This document shows positions 9,176 through 18,665 of a DNA stretch of 64,000 nt, piece after piece (position 1 is the first letter of the stretch; each line of letters opens with the position of its first letter). The notes beneath the pieces are model-generated. The model was not told the DNA's origin. It made no database searches and worked only from the letters and a program-made list of their open reading frames with translations. This DNA is from Pseudogracilibacillus sp037071985 (GTDB lineage Bacteria > Bacillota > Bacilli > Bacillales > Amphibacillaceae). The translations under genes were made by a program, and so were the position numbers. The DNA is taken from the NCBI RefSeq assembly GCF_037071985.1, contig NZ_JAXHDF010000006.1, positions 186,001 to 250,000 on the forward strand, given 5' to 3'.

Positions 9176-9997
9176 TTATCTTACATTCATTTCGTTTGGA
9201 TCTCGCCCCGTTCGTTCATTCCGATTTAGTTTTTCTATTTTCTTCATATCCTCAGAAGATAATTCAAAATCAAAGATATGAAAGTTTTCTCGAATTCTTG
9301 ATGGAGTTACTGATTTAGGGATAATGATAGAATCTTGTTGAATATGCCAACGGAGGACAATTTGGGCTGGCGATTTTTGATGCTTTTTTGCAAGATGTAC
9401 GATTGCAGGATCATTCAAGACGTTACCTCTTGCCAGCGGGCTCCATGCCTCAATCAATATGGAGTGTTCTCTACAATATTTTTTTAATTCATCTTGTTGT
9501 AAATAAGGATGATATTCTACTTGATTCAAAACAGGAGTGACATCACATTCATTTAGAACGCGCTCTAAATGCTCGATGTTAAAATTACTGACTCCGATCG
9601 CTTTGACACGGCCATCATGATATAGTTTTTCTAATGCTTTGTATGTTTCGATATATTGATCATACATAGGTGTAGGCCAATGAATTAAATACAGGTCCAA
9701 ATATTCGAGCTTCAGTTTTTCCATACTTTCTTCAAACGCTCGGAGTGTGTTGTCATACCCGTGATGACTGTTCCAAACTTTTGAAGTAATGAAAAGATCT
9801 TCGCGTGGAATAGGACTATTTCTTATTGCCTCCCCAACACCATCCTCATTTTCATAAAATTGTGCAGTATCAATGGAGCGATATCCTACATTTAATGCAT
9901 GAGTTACCACATCGGTAACTTCTTCATTTAAAACTTTATACACACCTAAGCCGAGCTGAGGCATCAAAACATTATTGTTTAACCTTTCATATTTCAT
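9176..9997 (-). CDS. aldo/keto reductase
   Basis: 273 residues, full length for an AKR5-type reductase close to the Bacillus YvgN/YtbE group. The catalytic tetrad is visible: Asp and Tyr in SIDTAQFYENE, Lys in FITSKVWNSH and His in LYLIHWPTP. NADPH-binding residues lie in IIIPKSVTPSRIREN. Likely a cytoplasmic NADPH-dependent reductase of methylglyoxal, glyoxal or other aldehydes. It is divergent from catalase and ends only 5 bases from the palindromic element. Confidence 0.92.
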   Translation of the reverse strand: MKYERLNNNVLMPQLGLGVYKVLNEEVTDVVTHALNVGYRSIDTAQFYENEDGVGEAIRNSPIPREDLFITSKVWNSHHGYDNTLRAFEESMEKLKLEYLDLYLIHWPTPMYDQYIETYKALEKLYHDGRVKAIGVSNFNIEHLERVLNECDVTPVLNQVEYHPYLQQDELKKYCREHSILIEAWSPLARGNVLNDPAIVHLAKKHQKSPAQIVLRWHIQQDSIIIPKSVTPSRIRENFHIFDFELSSEDMKKIEKLNRNERTGRDPNEMNVR

Positions 9998-10155
9998 TGG
10001 ATATCATCCTTTCTTTAAAAGTGTAAGGATATATTCTGTTTTTCTACTCATATTTTACCATAATTCAGGACTAATATTGGTAATCAAATGCATGTTTACC
10101 ATGGTTTCGGGTAAAGTAAGAAAGACAATTATACTATCAAGGAAGGATGAGAGGC

Positions 10156-11751
10156 TTGACAAAAGAAAATAAGGAGTATGAGACACATATTGAGAAAGAA
10201 GATACGTTAACGACTAGACAGGGACATCCGGTTACAAATAATCAAAATATCCGAACTATTGGTAACAGGGGTCCCGCGACGTTAGAAAACTATGATTTTA
10301 TTGAAAAGATCAGTCATTTTGACCGTGAGAAAATACCTGAACGAATTGTTCATGCGAGAGGTGCAGGTGCACATGGTTTTTTTGAAACATACGGTACAGT
10401 TGGAGATGAGCCGGTTTCAAAGTATACTCGTGCTAAAGTATTTCAGGAGAAAGGGAAGAAAACACCAGTCTTCGTACGATTTTCTACTGTAGTTCATGGA
10501 AATCATTCGCCTGAAACAGTCCGCGATCCAAGAGGATTTGCTGTTAAGTTTTATACAGAAGATGGAAACTGGGATTTGGTAGGAAATAATTTAAAAATAT
10601 TTTTTATTCGTGATGCAATGAAATTTCCCGATATGATCCATGCATTTAGACCGGATCCAGTAACAAATTATCAGGATAGCGAACGATTTTTTGATTTTTG
10701 TGCCAGTTCTCCGGAATCGTTTCATATGGTCACGTTTATTTATTCTCCTTGGGGAATCCCGGCTAATTATCGAATGATGCAGGGGTCGGGAGTGAATACG
10801 TATAAATGGGTTAATAGTGAGGGAAAAGCAGTATTAGTGAAATATCACTGGGAGCCTAAGCAAGGGATAAAAAATCTAACGCAAAAAGACGCAGAAAAGA
10901 TTCAAGCAAAAAACTTTAACCACGCTACCCAAGATCTATATGAAGCGATTGAACGAGGAGAATTTCCTGAATGGGAATTGTTTGTTCAGATTATGGAAGA
11001 AGGCCCTCATCCCGAATTAGATTTCGATCCGCTCGATGATACGAAACTCTGGCCAGATGACCAATTTCCTTGGTTACCAGTTGGGAAAATGGTGTTAAAC
11101 AAGAACCCAGAGAACTATTTCACTGAAGTAGAACAATCCGCTTTTGGAACGGGAGTATTGGTTGATGGATTAGATTTTTCAGATGACAAAATGTTACAAG
11201 GACGAACGTTCTCTTATTCAGATACACAGCGCTACCGAGTTGGCCCGAATTATTTACAACTCCCAATTAATGCCGCTAAAAAGCGGGTTGCTACCAACCA
11301 AGAAGGCGGGATGATGCGCTATGAACCTGAGAGAGCAGGAACGAATAATCCACATATCAATTATGAACCTTCTGTTTTAGGTGGTTTAAAGGAAGCAGAA
11401 CAGCTAGGGAAAGAACATACACCTTATGTTGAAGGAAATTTAGTAAGAGAGTCAATTGATCGTAATGATAATACGAAGCAAGCGGGGGAGACATATCGAA
11501 GATTTGAGAAATGGGAAAGAGATGAATTGATCTCGAACTTAGTTGGGGACCTCTCTCAATGTGATCCTCGTATCCAAGATAAAATGATAGCTTTAGCTGA
11601 AAAAGCTGATGAAGAGTATGGCAGACGCTTACGTGAAGGTCTTCAAAACGCTAAAAAAGATGGATCCAGTAAAAATCCATTAGGGTATAAAGATGCTGAA
11701 AAAGCACCAGCACAAGCTGTCGAAAGAGGTAAGGATGCAGAACCTTATTAA
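10156..11751 (+). CDS. katA: catalase (monofunctional haem type)
   Basis: 531 residues from the TTG at 10156; AAGGAAGG lies 9 bases upstream, while the in-frame ATG at 10147 abuts that site. Active-site features: distal His66 in ERIVHARGAGAHGFF, Asn144 in NWDLVGNNLKIFF, and the proximal haem ligand Tyr354 in RTFSYSDTQRY. The length fits small-to-medium-subunit Bacillus catalases. It removes hydrogen peroxide in the cytoplasm. The divergent neighbour is the aldo/keto reductase, which suits a stress-defence locus. No clear PerR box was found in the 150-base gap. Confidence 0.96.
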   Translation: MTKENKEYETHIEKEDTLTTRQGHPVTNNQNIRTIGNRGPATLENYDFIEKISHFDREKIPERIVHARGAGAHGFFETYGTVGDEPVSKYTRAKVFQEKGKKTPVFVRFSTVVHGNHSPETVRDPRGFAVKFYTEDGNWDLVGNNLKIFFIRDAMKFPDMIHAFRPDPVTNYQDSERFFDFCASSPESFHMVTFIYSPWGIPANYRMMQGSGVNTYKWVNSEGKAVLVKYHWEPKQGIKNLTQKDAEKIQAKNFNHATQDLYEAIERGEFPEWELFVQIMEEGPHPELDFDPLDDTKLWPDDQFPWLPVGKMVLNKNPENYFTEVEQSAFGTGVLVDGLDFSDDKMLQGRTFSYSDTQRYRVGPNYLQLPINAAKKRVATNQEGGMMRYEPERAGTNNPHINYEPSVLGGLKEAEQLGKEHTPYVEGNLVRESIDRNDNTKQAGETYRRFEKWERDELISNLVGDLSQCDPRIQDKMIALAEKADEEYGRRLREGLQNAKKDGSSKNPLGYKDAEKAPAQAVERGKDAEPY

Positions 11752-11931
11752 GTAAAGAAAAAAATAGTAACAATTTTATATGTTATGTTAGATTATAATT
11801 TCTTACCTAGAATCCACTCTATGAATAATAAGTAATCTGATAAAAGATAAGTGATTCTATTTAAATTAAGGATATAAAATTTTTGCTTAAGAGCTGTTTT
11901 TTTGTAAGATGAGTTTATTTTTAAAAAGTGC

Positions 11932-12010
11932 AATCTTGTTGGATCATGATCTGCTTTCTGTTGAGGGATGAATTACCACGGTGTGATAAGCATTTCTGTC
12001 CAACAAGATT
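11932..12010. repeat. inverted repeat, 12-bp perfect arms
   Basis: AATCTTGTTGGA (11932-11943) and TCCAACAAGATT (11999-12010) are exact complements 55 bases apart in the gap between the convergent catalase and DinB-like genes. The loop is long and the tail has only scattered T residues; terminator or element end are both possible. Confidence 0.5.
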
Positions 12011-12025
12011 AATTTACTTTATCTG

Positions 12026-12484
12026 TTACAGAAACTTTTTTATATCAATAATTGCTTGCATATGCATTCCTTCATGGAAAACCGTTCTCATAAGGACTTG
12101 TTCTATTGTTCTGATCCCCATATCAATTGGTGGAAATTCTTCTTCTAATCGATGTCCATATTCATTTTGTATATAAGTTGGCTGGCTTTTTAATCGTTCT
12201 TTCAAATCTGCAGTTGAGGGGGTTTCAGTCACAAAGTCATTTGGAGAAGTTCTGAAACCGAATGAGGTATGAAAAATATTTGGGATATCAATTGTTTTTT
12301 TTGTTAATTCTTGAATCCATAAGAATTGATCGAGATATACATGTCCCAGGTTCCAACGGATATTATTATTAAAGCCTTTTGGAATAATATTTGCCTTTTC
12401 TTCATTTATTCCGTTAAGTTCATTTAATAGTTCATTACGATATGTATGCAACTGATTAAATAAGATTTCATGCCGCTTTTTCAT
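12026..12484 (-). CDS. DinB-like (YfiT/DinB superfamily) protein
   Basis: 152 residues from the ATG at 12484, which follows GGAGAGG by 5 bases; an ATG further upstream overlaps the ribosome site. It is a four-helix DinB_2-type protein with the three conserved metal-site His residues: one in IRWNLGHVYLDQFLW and two in FHEGMHMQAI near the end. The family contains metal-dependent thiol transferases and damage-inducible proteins whose substrates are mostly unknown. Monocistronic. Confidence 0.8.
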   Translation of the reverse strand: MKKRHEILFNQLHTYRNELLNELNGINEEKANIIPKGFNNNIRWNLGHVYLDQFLWIQELTKKTIDIPNIFHTSFGFRTSPNDFVTETPSTADLKERLKSQPTYIQNEYGHRLEEEFPPIDMGIRTIEQVLMRTVFHEGMHMQAIIDIKKFL

Positions 12485-12575
12485 TCTATCCTCTCCCATT
12501 ACGTTTATTAATATTTATCATACAAAAAAAGTTAAGTAGTAACAATGTACAGTTTTATAAACAGGAGGTACTGGA

Positions 12576-13115
12576 TTGGATAAAGCAGTATTTTTAGATC
12601 GAGACGGAGTAGTTAATGAAGTATTGAGTCATCGGGTTAAATTTGTGAATCGTCCGGAAGATTTTCATCTACTTAAGGGGGTAGGTGAAGCAATCCGAAA
12701 AATAAACGAGTTAAATTTTAAAGTGTTCGTTGTTACAAATCAAGGAGGGATCGGGTTAGGGTATATGAAAGAGAGAGAACTTCGTAAGATCCATGCCAAA
12801 ATGCAGAATGATTTAGCAGAATATGGTGCGATCGTCCATGATGTTGCTTATTGTCCACATAAACCTAATGAAGGCTGTGCATGTCGAAAACCAAAACCGT
12901 GCATGTTATTGCGGCTTGCTAAAAAGCATCAGATTGATTTAAAAAAAAGCTATATGGTTGGTGATCGGGAACCGGATATTGAAGCGGGAAAAGAGGCGAA
13001 AACAATTACCGTTTTGGTAGGGTCTAGAAAAAAAGAAAACGCAAATGCAGATTTGCGATTTACCGACTTACTTGAATTTGCAAATTGGCTTGCGAAAAGA
13101 GCAAGTTTATTTTAA
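12576..13115 (+). CDS. HAD-IIIA phosphatase, GmhB/histidinol-phosphatase-like
   Basis: 179 residues from a TTG 8 bases after AGGAGG. Motif I is FLDRDGVVNE, motif II Thr lies in FVVTNQGGIG, and motif III/IV is YMVGDREPDIEAG. The zinc loop CPHKPNEGCACRKPKP is diagnostic for the GmhB class (D-glycero-D-manno-heptose 1,7-bisphosphate phosphatase). No other heptose genes are nearby, so the natural substrate may be another sugar bisphosphate. Cytoplasmic. Confidence 0.85.
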   Translation: MDKAVFLDRDGVVNEVLSHRVKFVNRPEDFHLLKGVGEAIRKINELNFKVFVVTNQGGIGLGYMKERELRKIHAKMQNDLAEYGAIVHDVAYCPHKPNEGCACRKPKPCMLLRLAKKHQIDLKKSYMVGDREPDIEAGKEAKTITVLVGSRKKENANADLRFTDLLEFANWLAKRASLF

Positions 13116-13268
13116 TAGATTGAAAATCATGAACGAATCTACTGAACTTCACGTACCATATAATTAAACGGGACCAAATTGATGAAGTAAATGTTTAACT
13201 TCATTTACGACGGGTATTGGAAAGGTACTAATGCAAAAGATACTACTTTATTTGATAAAGGAGCCAGA

Positions 13269-13481
13269 ATGATGACGATCATTGATTTTCAAGCAGCAAA
13301 AAAGTGGGCTAAATTACCATATGAGATGCAAAGAAAACTACTTCATAATGTGTTTTGTGTGAATTGTGGGTTAGCTACAATTAAAGAATATACGTTAAAA
13401 GATGATACATATGGAATCGTCGTAGAGGCTAGTTGTGAAAAATGTGGCAGCAATGTAGCACGAGCAATTGAAATGCAATAA
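13269..13481 (+). CDS. small zinc-ribbon protein, unknown function
   Basis: 70 residues from the ATG at 13269 (tandem ATG at 13272), with AAAGGAG at 13257-13263. A longer in-frame extension back to 13191 has no ribosome site. Two CxxC pairs, CVNCG and CEKCG, 29 residues apart, make a zinc-ribbon-like knuckle flanking a basic and beta-rich middle. Probably a nucleic-acid or protein-binding small protein; I do not recognise the family. Confidence 0.6.
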   Translation: MMTIIDFQAAKKWAKLPYEMQRKLLHNVFCVNCGLATIKEYTLKDDTYGIVVEASCEKCGSNVARAIEMQ

Positions 13482-13495
13482 AAAGATTACAGTCG

Positions 13496-14392
13496 CTATT
13501 TAATCGTAGCGACTGGTTTATTTGTGAATAGCTCAATAAACCTTTTTGCAGACTTGGACAGATAACGATCCTTTGCCCAAACAATTGCCGATTCAGAAAT
13601 GATTTTTTGATTAGACAGCTTGAGAATAGACACATGATTCGTATTGTATTTTAATAAAGTTGATTGTGGAACAATGGTTGCACCTAACCCTTCATTTACT
13701 AAGCCTAAAAGCATATCTACGTTCGGAGATTCACATTTAACCTGTACATTTAATCCTTCTTGTTCGAATCTTTCCATTATAATTTCGAATTGTCCTCTCC
13801 CTTTCATTCGATGTAATAAAAATAATGGAATATCGGCTAGTTCCTGTAGAGAAATTGATTCTCTTTTTACAGTTATCAAGTTATTTGGTACGACAGCTAC
13901 ATACTCCTCTTTAGGAAGCTCGTAATATTCTAGATCACTCATATCTATTGGCAATCGAATAATCGCTATTTCAAGTTCTCTTTCTTTAAGTTGTTTAGTT
14001 AAAAAATAGGAGTCACCTTCTATAAGTTTAAAATTAACATCTGGGTACATTTCCTGATAGATGTTAATTTTATTTGGAATATGAGAAAAACATGACTTAT
14101 TACATCCAATGGATAAGGTCCCACGGATACCTTGTCCTGTTTCTTGGACTTCTTTGTACGTTTCATCTAAGTTGTTGAAAATAATTTCGACTCTTCTATA
14201 CAATACTTCTCCAGCATCTGTCAAAACCATTTCCCGACCGTTTCTTTCAAACAAAATGACACCTAGCCTCGTTTCTAAGGCTTTTAACGATTGACTAAGG
14301 GGAGGTTGAGCGATATGCAGTTTTTTAGCAGCTCGAGTGATCTGCCCCTCCTTTGCAATTTCATAAAAATACTTTAACTGCTTAATATTCAT
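13496..14392 (-). CDS. LysR-type regulator of the adjacent hpa cluster
   Basis: 298 residues from the ATG at 14392, 8 bases after AGAGG. The N-terminal winged helix is typical (YFYEIAKEGQITRAAKKLHIAQPPLSQSLKALE, spanning roughly residues 8-40, split here only by description) and is followed by the periplasmic-binding-like effector domain to the end. It is divergent from hpaB with about 280 bases between them, the standard LysR arrangement, so it probably activates the 4-hydroxyphenylacetate genes in response to a pathway aromatic. The effector is not deducible. Confidence 0.88.
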   Translation of the reverse strand: MNIKQLKYFYEIAKEGQITRAAKKLHIAQPPLSQSLKALETRLGVILFERNGREMVLTDAGEVLYRRVEIIFNNLDETYKEVQETGQGIRGTLSIGCNKSCFSHIPNKINIYQEMYPDVNFKLIEGDSYFLTKQLKERELEIAIIRLPIDMSDLEYYELPKEEYVAVVPNNLITVKRESISLQELADIPLFLLHRMKGRGQFEIIMERFEQEGLNVQVKCESPNVDMLLGLVNEGLGATIVPQSTLLKYNTNHVSILKLSNQKIISESAIVWAKDRYLSKSAKRFIELFTNKPVATIK

Positions 14393-14407
14393 ACGTAACA
14401 CCTCTTA

Positions 14408-14426
14408 ATATATAAATTTTATATAT
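14408..14426. promoter_or_regulatory. palindrome in the lysR-hpaB intergenic region
   Basis: TATATAAATTTTATATA (14409-14425) has perfect 8-bp half-sites around one central T, extended by one A/T pair each side, directly upstream of the lysR start. LysR proteins bind T-N11-A dyads, so it is a candidate operator. The whole divergent region is very AT-rich, so chance palindromes are expected. Confidence 0.4.
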
Positions 14427-14669
14427 AAAAACAATAAAATTAATATTTTACATATATGAGAACGTGGATGATAATAAATATATAGATAAAAGAAAGCGAT
14501 TACATTTATATCTTTTGAATGAATACTCATGAGTTAGTAGAGTGTAACATTAACTGTTTGAAAATACGAACAATTTACTTTTCTGTAAGGTTGTCGGAGA
14601 AAGAAATAATTATTTATATTTACTTTATTATACATGAAATGGAAGAAATATGAATTGGGAGGAAAGAAA

Positions 14670-16133
14670 ATGGGAGCGAAAACTGGAAAAGAATATAAAG
14701 AAAGATTGAAAAAAGCGAACAACAATGTTTATGCAAACGGGGAAAGAGTTGAAGATGTTACAACCCATCCGGCATTTAAAAATGTCATTGATTCTATGGC
14801 TAAACTGTACGATGTTCAACATGAAAAAGCGGATAAAATGTTATACAAATCACCTTCATCTGGAAATCTGGTAGGTATGACATTTAAACATCCAGAGACG
14901 ATTGAAGATATTATTGATCGAAGGAAAGCGATTCAAGAATGGGCTCAAACAACACATGGAATGATGGGAAGGTCACCTGATTATTTAAATGCCGAAGTGA
15001 TGGCAATGGGAATGAATAATGATTTATTTGCAGAGGCAGATCCTAGTTTTGCTCAAAATGCACGTGATTATTATGAATATGCTCGTGAAAACGATGTTAG
15101 TCTAACACATACACTTATTCACCCCCAAGTTAATCGTGCAAAAGCTCAACATGAACAAAAGGATGCGAATGTGGCTCTTCATCTAGTTGAAAAACGTTCA
15201 GATGGAATTATTGTCGATGGAGTACGTCTCTTGGCAACGCAAGGGGCGATTACGGATGAGACATTAGTATTTCCATCTACGGTAAAAAAGGCAGGAGAAC
15301 TTGATGATCCTTATTCTCTCGCATTTGTTGTTCCTAATAATACTCCAGGGATTAAACATATTAGCAGAGAGCCGTGGGACTATAAAGATAATAAATGGGA
15401 TTATCCATTATCTTCCCGTTTCGAAGAAGGGGATACAGTCATCTCTTTTGATCATGTATTTATTCCGTGGGAGAAAGTTTTTGTCTGTGGGAATTCCTCA
15501 ATCTGTAATCGGACATTTGCCGAAACGAATGCTGTTGTGCATATGTCACATCAGGTAGTTGCAAAAGCAATTGTAAAAACAGAATTTATTTTAGGGGTAG
15601 CGCTTAGCATAATGGATGCAATCGGAATCGACCAATTTCAGCATGTGAAAGATAAAGGGCGGGACATTATGATAACGCTGGAAACGATGCGTTCCCATTT
15701 ATATCGTGCAGAACATAATGCAAAACTCGATAAATATGGCACGATGACACCTGATTTTATTGCTTTAGACGCTGCAAGGAATTGGTATCCGCGAGTGTAT
15801 CCTGATTTAGCCGAAATTATTCGTGTATTAGCAGCTTCCGGCTTAACGGGAATTCCGACAGAAGCTGATTTCGCTCACGAAGATATCGGTCCGATTCTTG
15901 AGAGAGGATTACAAGGAAAGAACTTAAATGGCTATGAACGAGTACAATTATTCCGTCTAGCATGGGATTTAACGGCAAGTGCTTTCGGATCACGGCAAAC
16001 TCATTATGAATATTATTTCTTCGGTGATCCGATCCGAATGGGAATGGCATACTTTGACAATTTTAACAAAGAGCCATATAAACAACGAGTTGCTGATTTT
16101 TTGAAAGAGACTGCTAGGCAACCAAGCAAATAG
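14670..16133 (+). CDS. hpaB: 4-hydroxyphenylacetate 3-monooxygenase, oxygenase component
   Basis: 487 residues from the ATG at 14670, 7 bases after GGGAGG; an upstream in-frame ATG has no ribosome site. It belongs to the FADH2-using HpaB family. The substrate residues of the Thermus enzyme are matched by Arg101 and Tyr105 in GRSPDYLNA and His147 in LTHTLIHPQ. The FAD/C-terminal region has the family segment TGIPTEADFAHEDIGP. It hydroxylates 4-hydroxyphenylacetate to homoprotocatechuate using reduced FAD from HpaC. First gene of the operon. Confidence 0.95.
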   Translation: MGAKTGKEYKERLKKANNNVYANGERVEDVTTHPAFKNVIDSMAKLYDVQHEKADKMLYKSPSSGNLVGMTFKHPETIEDIIDRRKAIQEWAQTTHGMMGRSPDYLNAEVMAMGMNNDLFAEADPSFAQNARDYYEYARENDVSLTHTLIHPQVNRAKAQHEQKDANVALHLVEKRSDGIIVDGVRLLATQGAITDETLVFPSTVKKAGELDDPYSLAFVVPNNTPGIKHISREPWDYKDNKWDYPLSSRFEEGDTVISFDHVFIPWEKVFVCGNSSICNRTFAETNAVVHMSHQVVAKAIVKTEFILGVALSIMDAIGIDQFQHVKDKGRDIMITLETMRSHLYRAEHNAKLDKYGTMTPDFIALDAARNWYPRVYPDLAEIIRVLAASGLTGIPTEADFAHEDIGPILERGLQGKNLNGYERVQLFRLAWDLTASAFGSRQTHYEYYFFGDPIRMGMAYFDNFNKEPYKQRVADFLKETARQPSK

Positions 16134-16155
16134 GATGGAAATCGGGGAGATAAAA

Positions 16156-17139
16156 ATGGAGATTAATATAACGAGAGTTGGAAGAGCCGTGTTGCATGTT
16201 ACTGATTTAGAGGCATCTAAAAGATTTTATGTGGATGCCTTGGGATTTTATGAGACGGAATCAGATACAGATCACATTTATTTGCGCGGATATGAAGAAC
16301 AGAACCATCATAGTCTTTTATTAAAAAAAGCTGATAAACCAGCAGTAGAAGTGGTCAGTTTCAAAGTATTAAAAGAGTTTCATTTAGAGATGTTAGCAGA
16401 ACTTGCAGTTAAAAATAATTTGCCCTTTAAGTGGATGGAAAAAGGAACACAACGTGCGATGGGGCGGACTTTACGAATTCAGGATGTTTCAGGTTTATCT
16501 TTAGAATTCTATGCCGAAATGGAGCCAGTGGAGAGCTTAATGCAACGCTATGATTTATATAAAGGTGCTCGAATTCAGCGTATTGATCATATTAATTGTT
16601 TGGTGCCCGATGTTCAAAAAGCCTATGACTTCTTTCGGGACGAATTAGGTTTTCGTTGCTCTGAATATACAGAAGACGACGAAGAAAACTTGTGGGCGAT
16701 TTGGACTCATAGGAAAGGAAATGTACATGATCAGGCTTTTATGAATGGTGATGGTCCATTGCTACACCATGTAGGATTTTGGTTGCCTGATCCGCTTGCA
16801 CTTATCCATGCTTGTGATGTTTTAGCATCAATGGGAATGGCTGATACGATTGAACGAGGGCCAGGACGTCATGGTCTTTCAAATGCATTTTTCTTATATT
16901 TACGGGATCCAGACGGACACCGGATTGAATTATACTTTGGAGATTACTTTACAGGCGATGGAGATTTTAAACCGAAAAGATGGAGTGTTCACGATAAGAC
17001 GCGGCAAACATTTTGGGGACACGAAGCTCCTGATAGTTGGTTTGATGAGGCGTCACCATTTCTTCATGTAATAAGTGGTGAAGAAATAAAGCAGGAAAAG
17101 GCGAAATTAACCTTATATAAACCAGATTTTACTTTGTGA
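16156..17139 (+). CDS. hpaD: 3,4-dihydroxyphenylacetate 2,3-dioxygenase (extradiol, VOC fold)
   Basis: 327 residues from the ATG at 16156, after GGGGAG; the upstream ATG at 16135 overlaps the hpaB end and lacks a site. A type I extradiol dioxygenase built from VOC modules. Metal ligands: His145 in RIDHINCLV, His204/205 in LLHHVGFWL and Glu258 in GHRIELYFGDY. It opens homoprotocatechuate to 5-carboxymethyl-2-hydroxymuconate semialdehyde. This is the Brevibacterium/Arthrobacter-type HPCD fold, unlike the LigB-type HpaD of E. coli. Confidence 0.93.
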   Translation: MEINITRVGRAVLHVTDLEASKRFYVDALGFYETESDTDHIYLRGYEEQNHHSLLLKKADKPAVEVVSFKVLKEFHLEMLAELAVKNNLPFKWMEKGTQRAMGRTLRIQDVSGLSLEFYAEMEPVESLMQRYDLYKGARIQRIDHINCLVPDVQKAYDFFRDELGFRCSEYTEDDEENLWAIWTHRKGNVHDQAFMNGDGPLLHHVGFWLPDPLALIHACDVLASMGMADTIERGPGRHGLSNAFFLYLRDPDGHRIELYFGDYFTGDGDFKPKRWSVHDKTRQTFWGHEAPDSWFDEASPFLHVISGEEIKQEKAKLTLYKPDFTL

Positions 17140-17229
17140 TTATTAGTTTATCTCAATGAACGTACTTTTCTATTTTTAAATACATTAAGAGTACAGCGAT
17201 CAATAAGTTTATAGGGAGGGATAACTAAG

Positions 17230-17697
17230 GTGGATGACATTACATTTCGAAATGCGATGGGGAAATTTACAACTGGTGTTACTGTCATAACAACGCAGAT
17301 TAAAGACGACATTCATGGAATGACAGCTAATGCATTTATGTCGGTCTCTCTAAACCCTAAATTAATAACTGTATCTATAGACAATCGAGCAAATATGTTA
17401 AATAGAATGAAAGATTCCAGTAAGTTCGCAGTTAATATACTTTCCGATCAACAACAAAATATTTCTAAGCATTTTGCTGGTCAGATAAAAGAAGAAAAGC
17501 AGATCGATTTTAGTTTCTTACGTGAAACACCTATTATCAAGGATTCATTAGCTTCGATTGTATGTACGAAAAAAACGTCCTATACGGTAGGGGATCACAC
17601 GCTGTTTATAGGGGAAGTGATTGATATCACATCATCAGACGGGGCTCCGCTAACTTTTTATCGGGGAAAATATGGAATGAACTCGGTAGTCAGCTAA
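17230..17697 (+). CDS. hpaC: flavin reductase component of the HPA monooxygenase
   Basis: 155 residues from the GTG at 17230, 9 bases after AGGGAGG. Flavin-reductase-like split-barrel domain with GVTVITTQ, HGMTANAFMSVSLNP and the C-terminal TLFIGEVIDI plus GAPLTFYRGKYG, which are standard for HpaC/short-chain flavin reductases. It supplies reduced flavin to HpaB. It sits third in the cluster rather than beside hpaB. Confidence 0.92.
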   Translation: MDDITFRNAMGKFTTGVTVITTQIKDDIHGMTANAFMSVSLNPKLITVSIDNRANMLNRMKDSSKFAVNILSDQQQNISKHFAGQIKEEKQIDFSFLRETPIIKDSLASIVCTKKTSYTVGDHTLFIGEVIDITSSDGAPLTFYRGKYGMNSVVS

Positions 17698-17722
17698 TAT
17701 CCCGAAGAATAAGGTAAAATCT

Positions 17723-17761
17723 CAAGACGCTGCGAGAGAAGGATGCCTCGCAGTCGTCTTG
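17723..17761 (+). other. strong hairpin inside the hpa operon
   Basis: CAAGACGCTGCGAG (17723-17736) pairs with CTCGCAG plus CGTCTTG (17747-17761) with a single bulged T at 17754 and a 10-base loop. No T-tract follows, so it is not a standard terminator. It lies between hpaC and the first FAH-fold gene and may stabilise or process the operon transcript. Confidence 0.6.
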
Positions 17762-17873
17762 TGAATCAACGTTTGGAGGCTGACAGATCGAATCTGAGAA
17801 TGAAGCCAACTTATTATAAATTAAAAAGTCTTAAGCCAGTTCAGATAAGCGATAGAAAGAGGAGTTGGTCAAA

Positions 17874-18665
17874 TTGAAAGGAAAGGTTCAACTTACTTTA
17901 CGGGGAGTAGAGCAAATTCTAGAAGGCGAATGTTATTCCGAGGGAATCGTAGAGATTCATGGATTAGAATATCATGAAGATACCTTACCTTTAGACATAC
18001 CCAAAATTGGTACAGTGTATGGAACCTTATTAAATTTTAAAGGTATGTATGAGGAATATGAGCCTTTGATGAACGAGAATCCATATAAATCCCCACCGAA
18101 GGCTCCTATATTATATATTAAGCCGAAAAATACACAGATAAGTCATAGACAAGCGATTCCTTTACCAAAAAATATAGATGGAATAGAAATGAATGCGTCA
18201 CTTGGGCTAGTGATTGGAAAAACTGCCACCAAAGTTTTAGAAAAAGAGGCAAATGAATATATTCACGGCTATACCATTGTAAATGACGTAACTATACCTC
18301 ATCAAAACATCCATCGTCCTGCTATAAAAGAAAAAGCAAGAGATGGATTTTGTCCAATTGGCCCATGGATTACATGTAAACATTCGAATATCGATCCGAA
18401 TGATCTTCTGATAAAGGTATATGTGAATGATAAACTCGAACAGGAAATTTCGACGAAATATTTATGTAGATCGATAGAAAAGTTAGTTGCAGATGTGACT
18501 GAATTTATGACGTTATATAAAGGGGATGTTTTATTAGTCGGTACACCAGAAAAACCACCTTACGCAAAATTAAATGATTTAGTTAGGATTGAGATTGAAG
18601 GAATCGGAAAACTTGAAAATAGAGTCATTCACGAAGAAGAGTTGTTAAGGGGAGATTCATTATGA
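17874..18665 (+). CDS. HpcE/HpaG N-terminal-half homologue (FAH fold, no metal site)
   Basis: 263 residues from the TTG at 17874, 9 bases after AGAGGAG. It matches the N-terminal half of E. coli HpcE: YKSPPKAPILYIKPKNT, LVIGKTATKVLEKEA and ARDGFCPIGPWI. As in that half, the acidic metal ligands of the FAH fold are missing (GIEMNASLGLVIG where the active half has ExE). HpcE decarboxylates 5-oxopent-3-ene-1,2,5-tricarboxylate and isomerises the product. Here the two halves are separate genes overlapping by 4 bases, so they probably form a heteromer. Confidence 0.88.
   Translation: MKGKVQLTLRGVEQILEGECYSEGIVEIHGLEYHEDTLPLDIPKIGTVYGTLLNFKGMYEEYEPLMNENPYKSPPKAPILYIKPKNTQISHRQAIPLPKNIDGIEMNASLGLVIGKTATKVLEKEANEYIHGYTIVNDVTIPHQNIHRPAIKEKARDGFCPIGPWITCKHSNIDPNDLLIKVYVNDKLEQEISTKYLCRSIEKLVADVTEFMTLYKGDVLLVGTPEKPPYAKLNDLVRIEIEGIGKLENRVIHEEELLRGDSL

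Noticed and set aside
10090..10130. A sigma-B promoter (GTTTAC ... GGGTAA) before catalase
   Set aside because: The spacer is only 9 bases instead of 12-15 and the -10 is imperfect.
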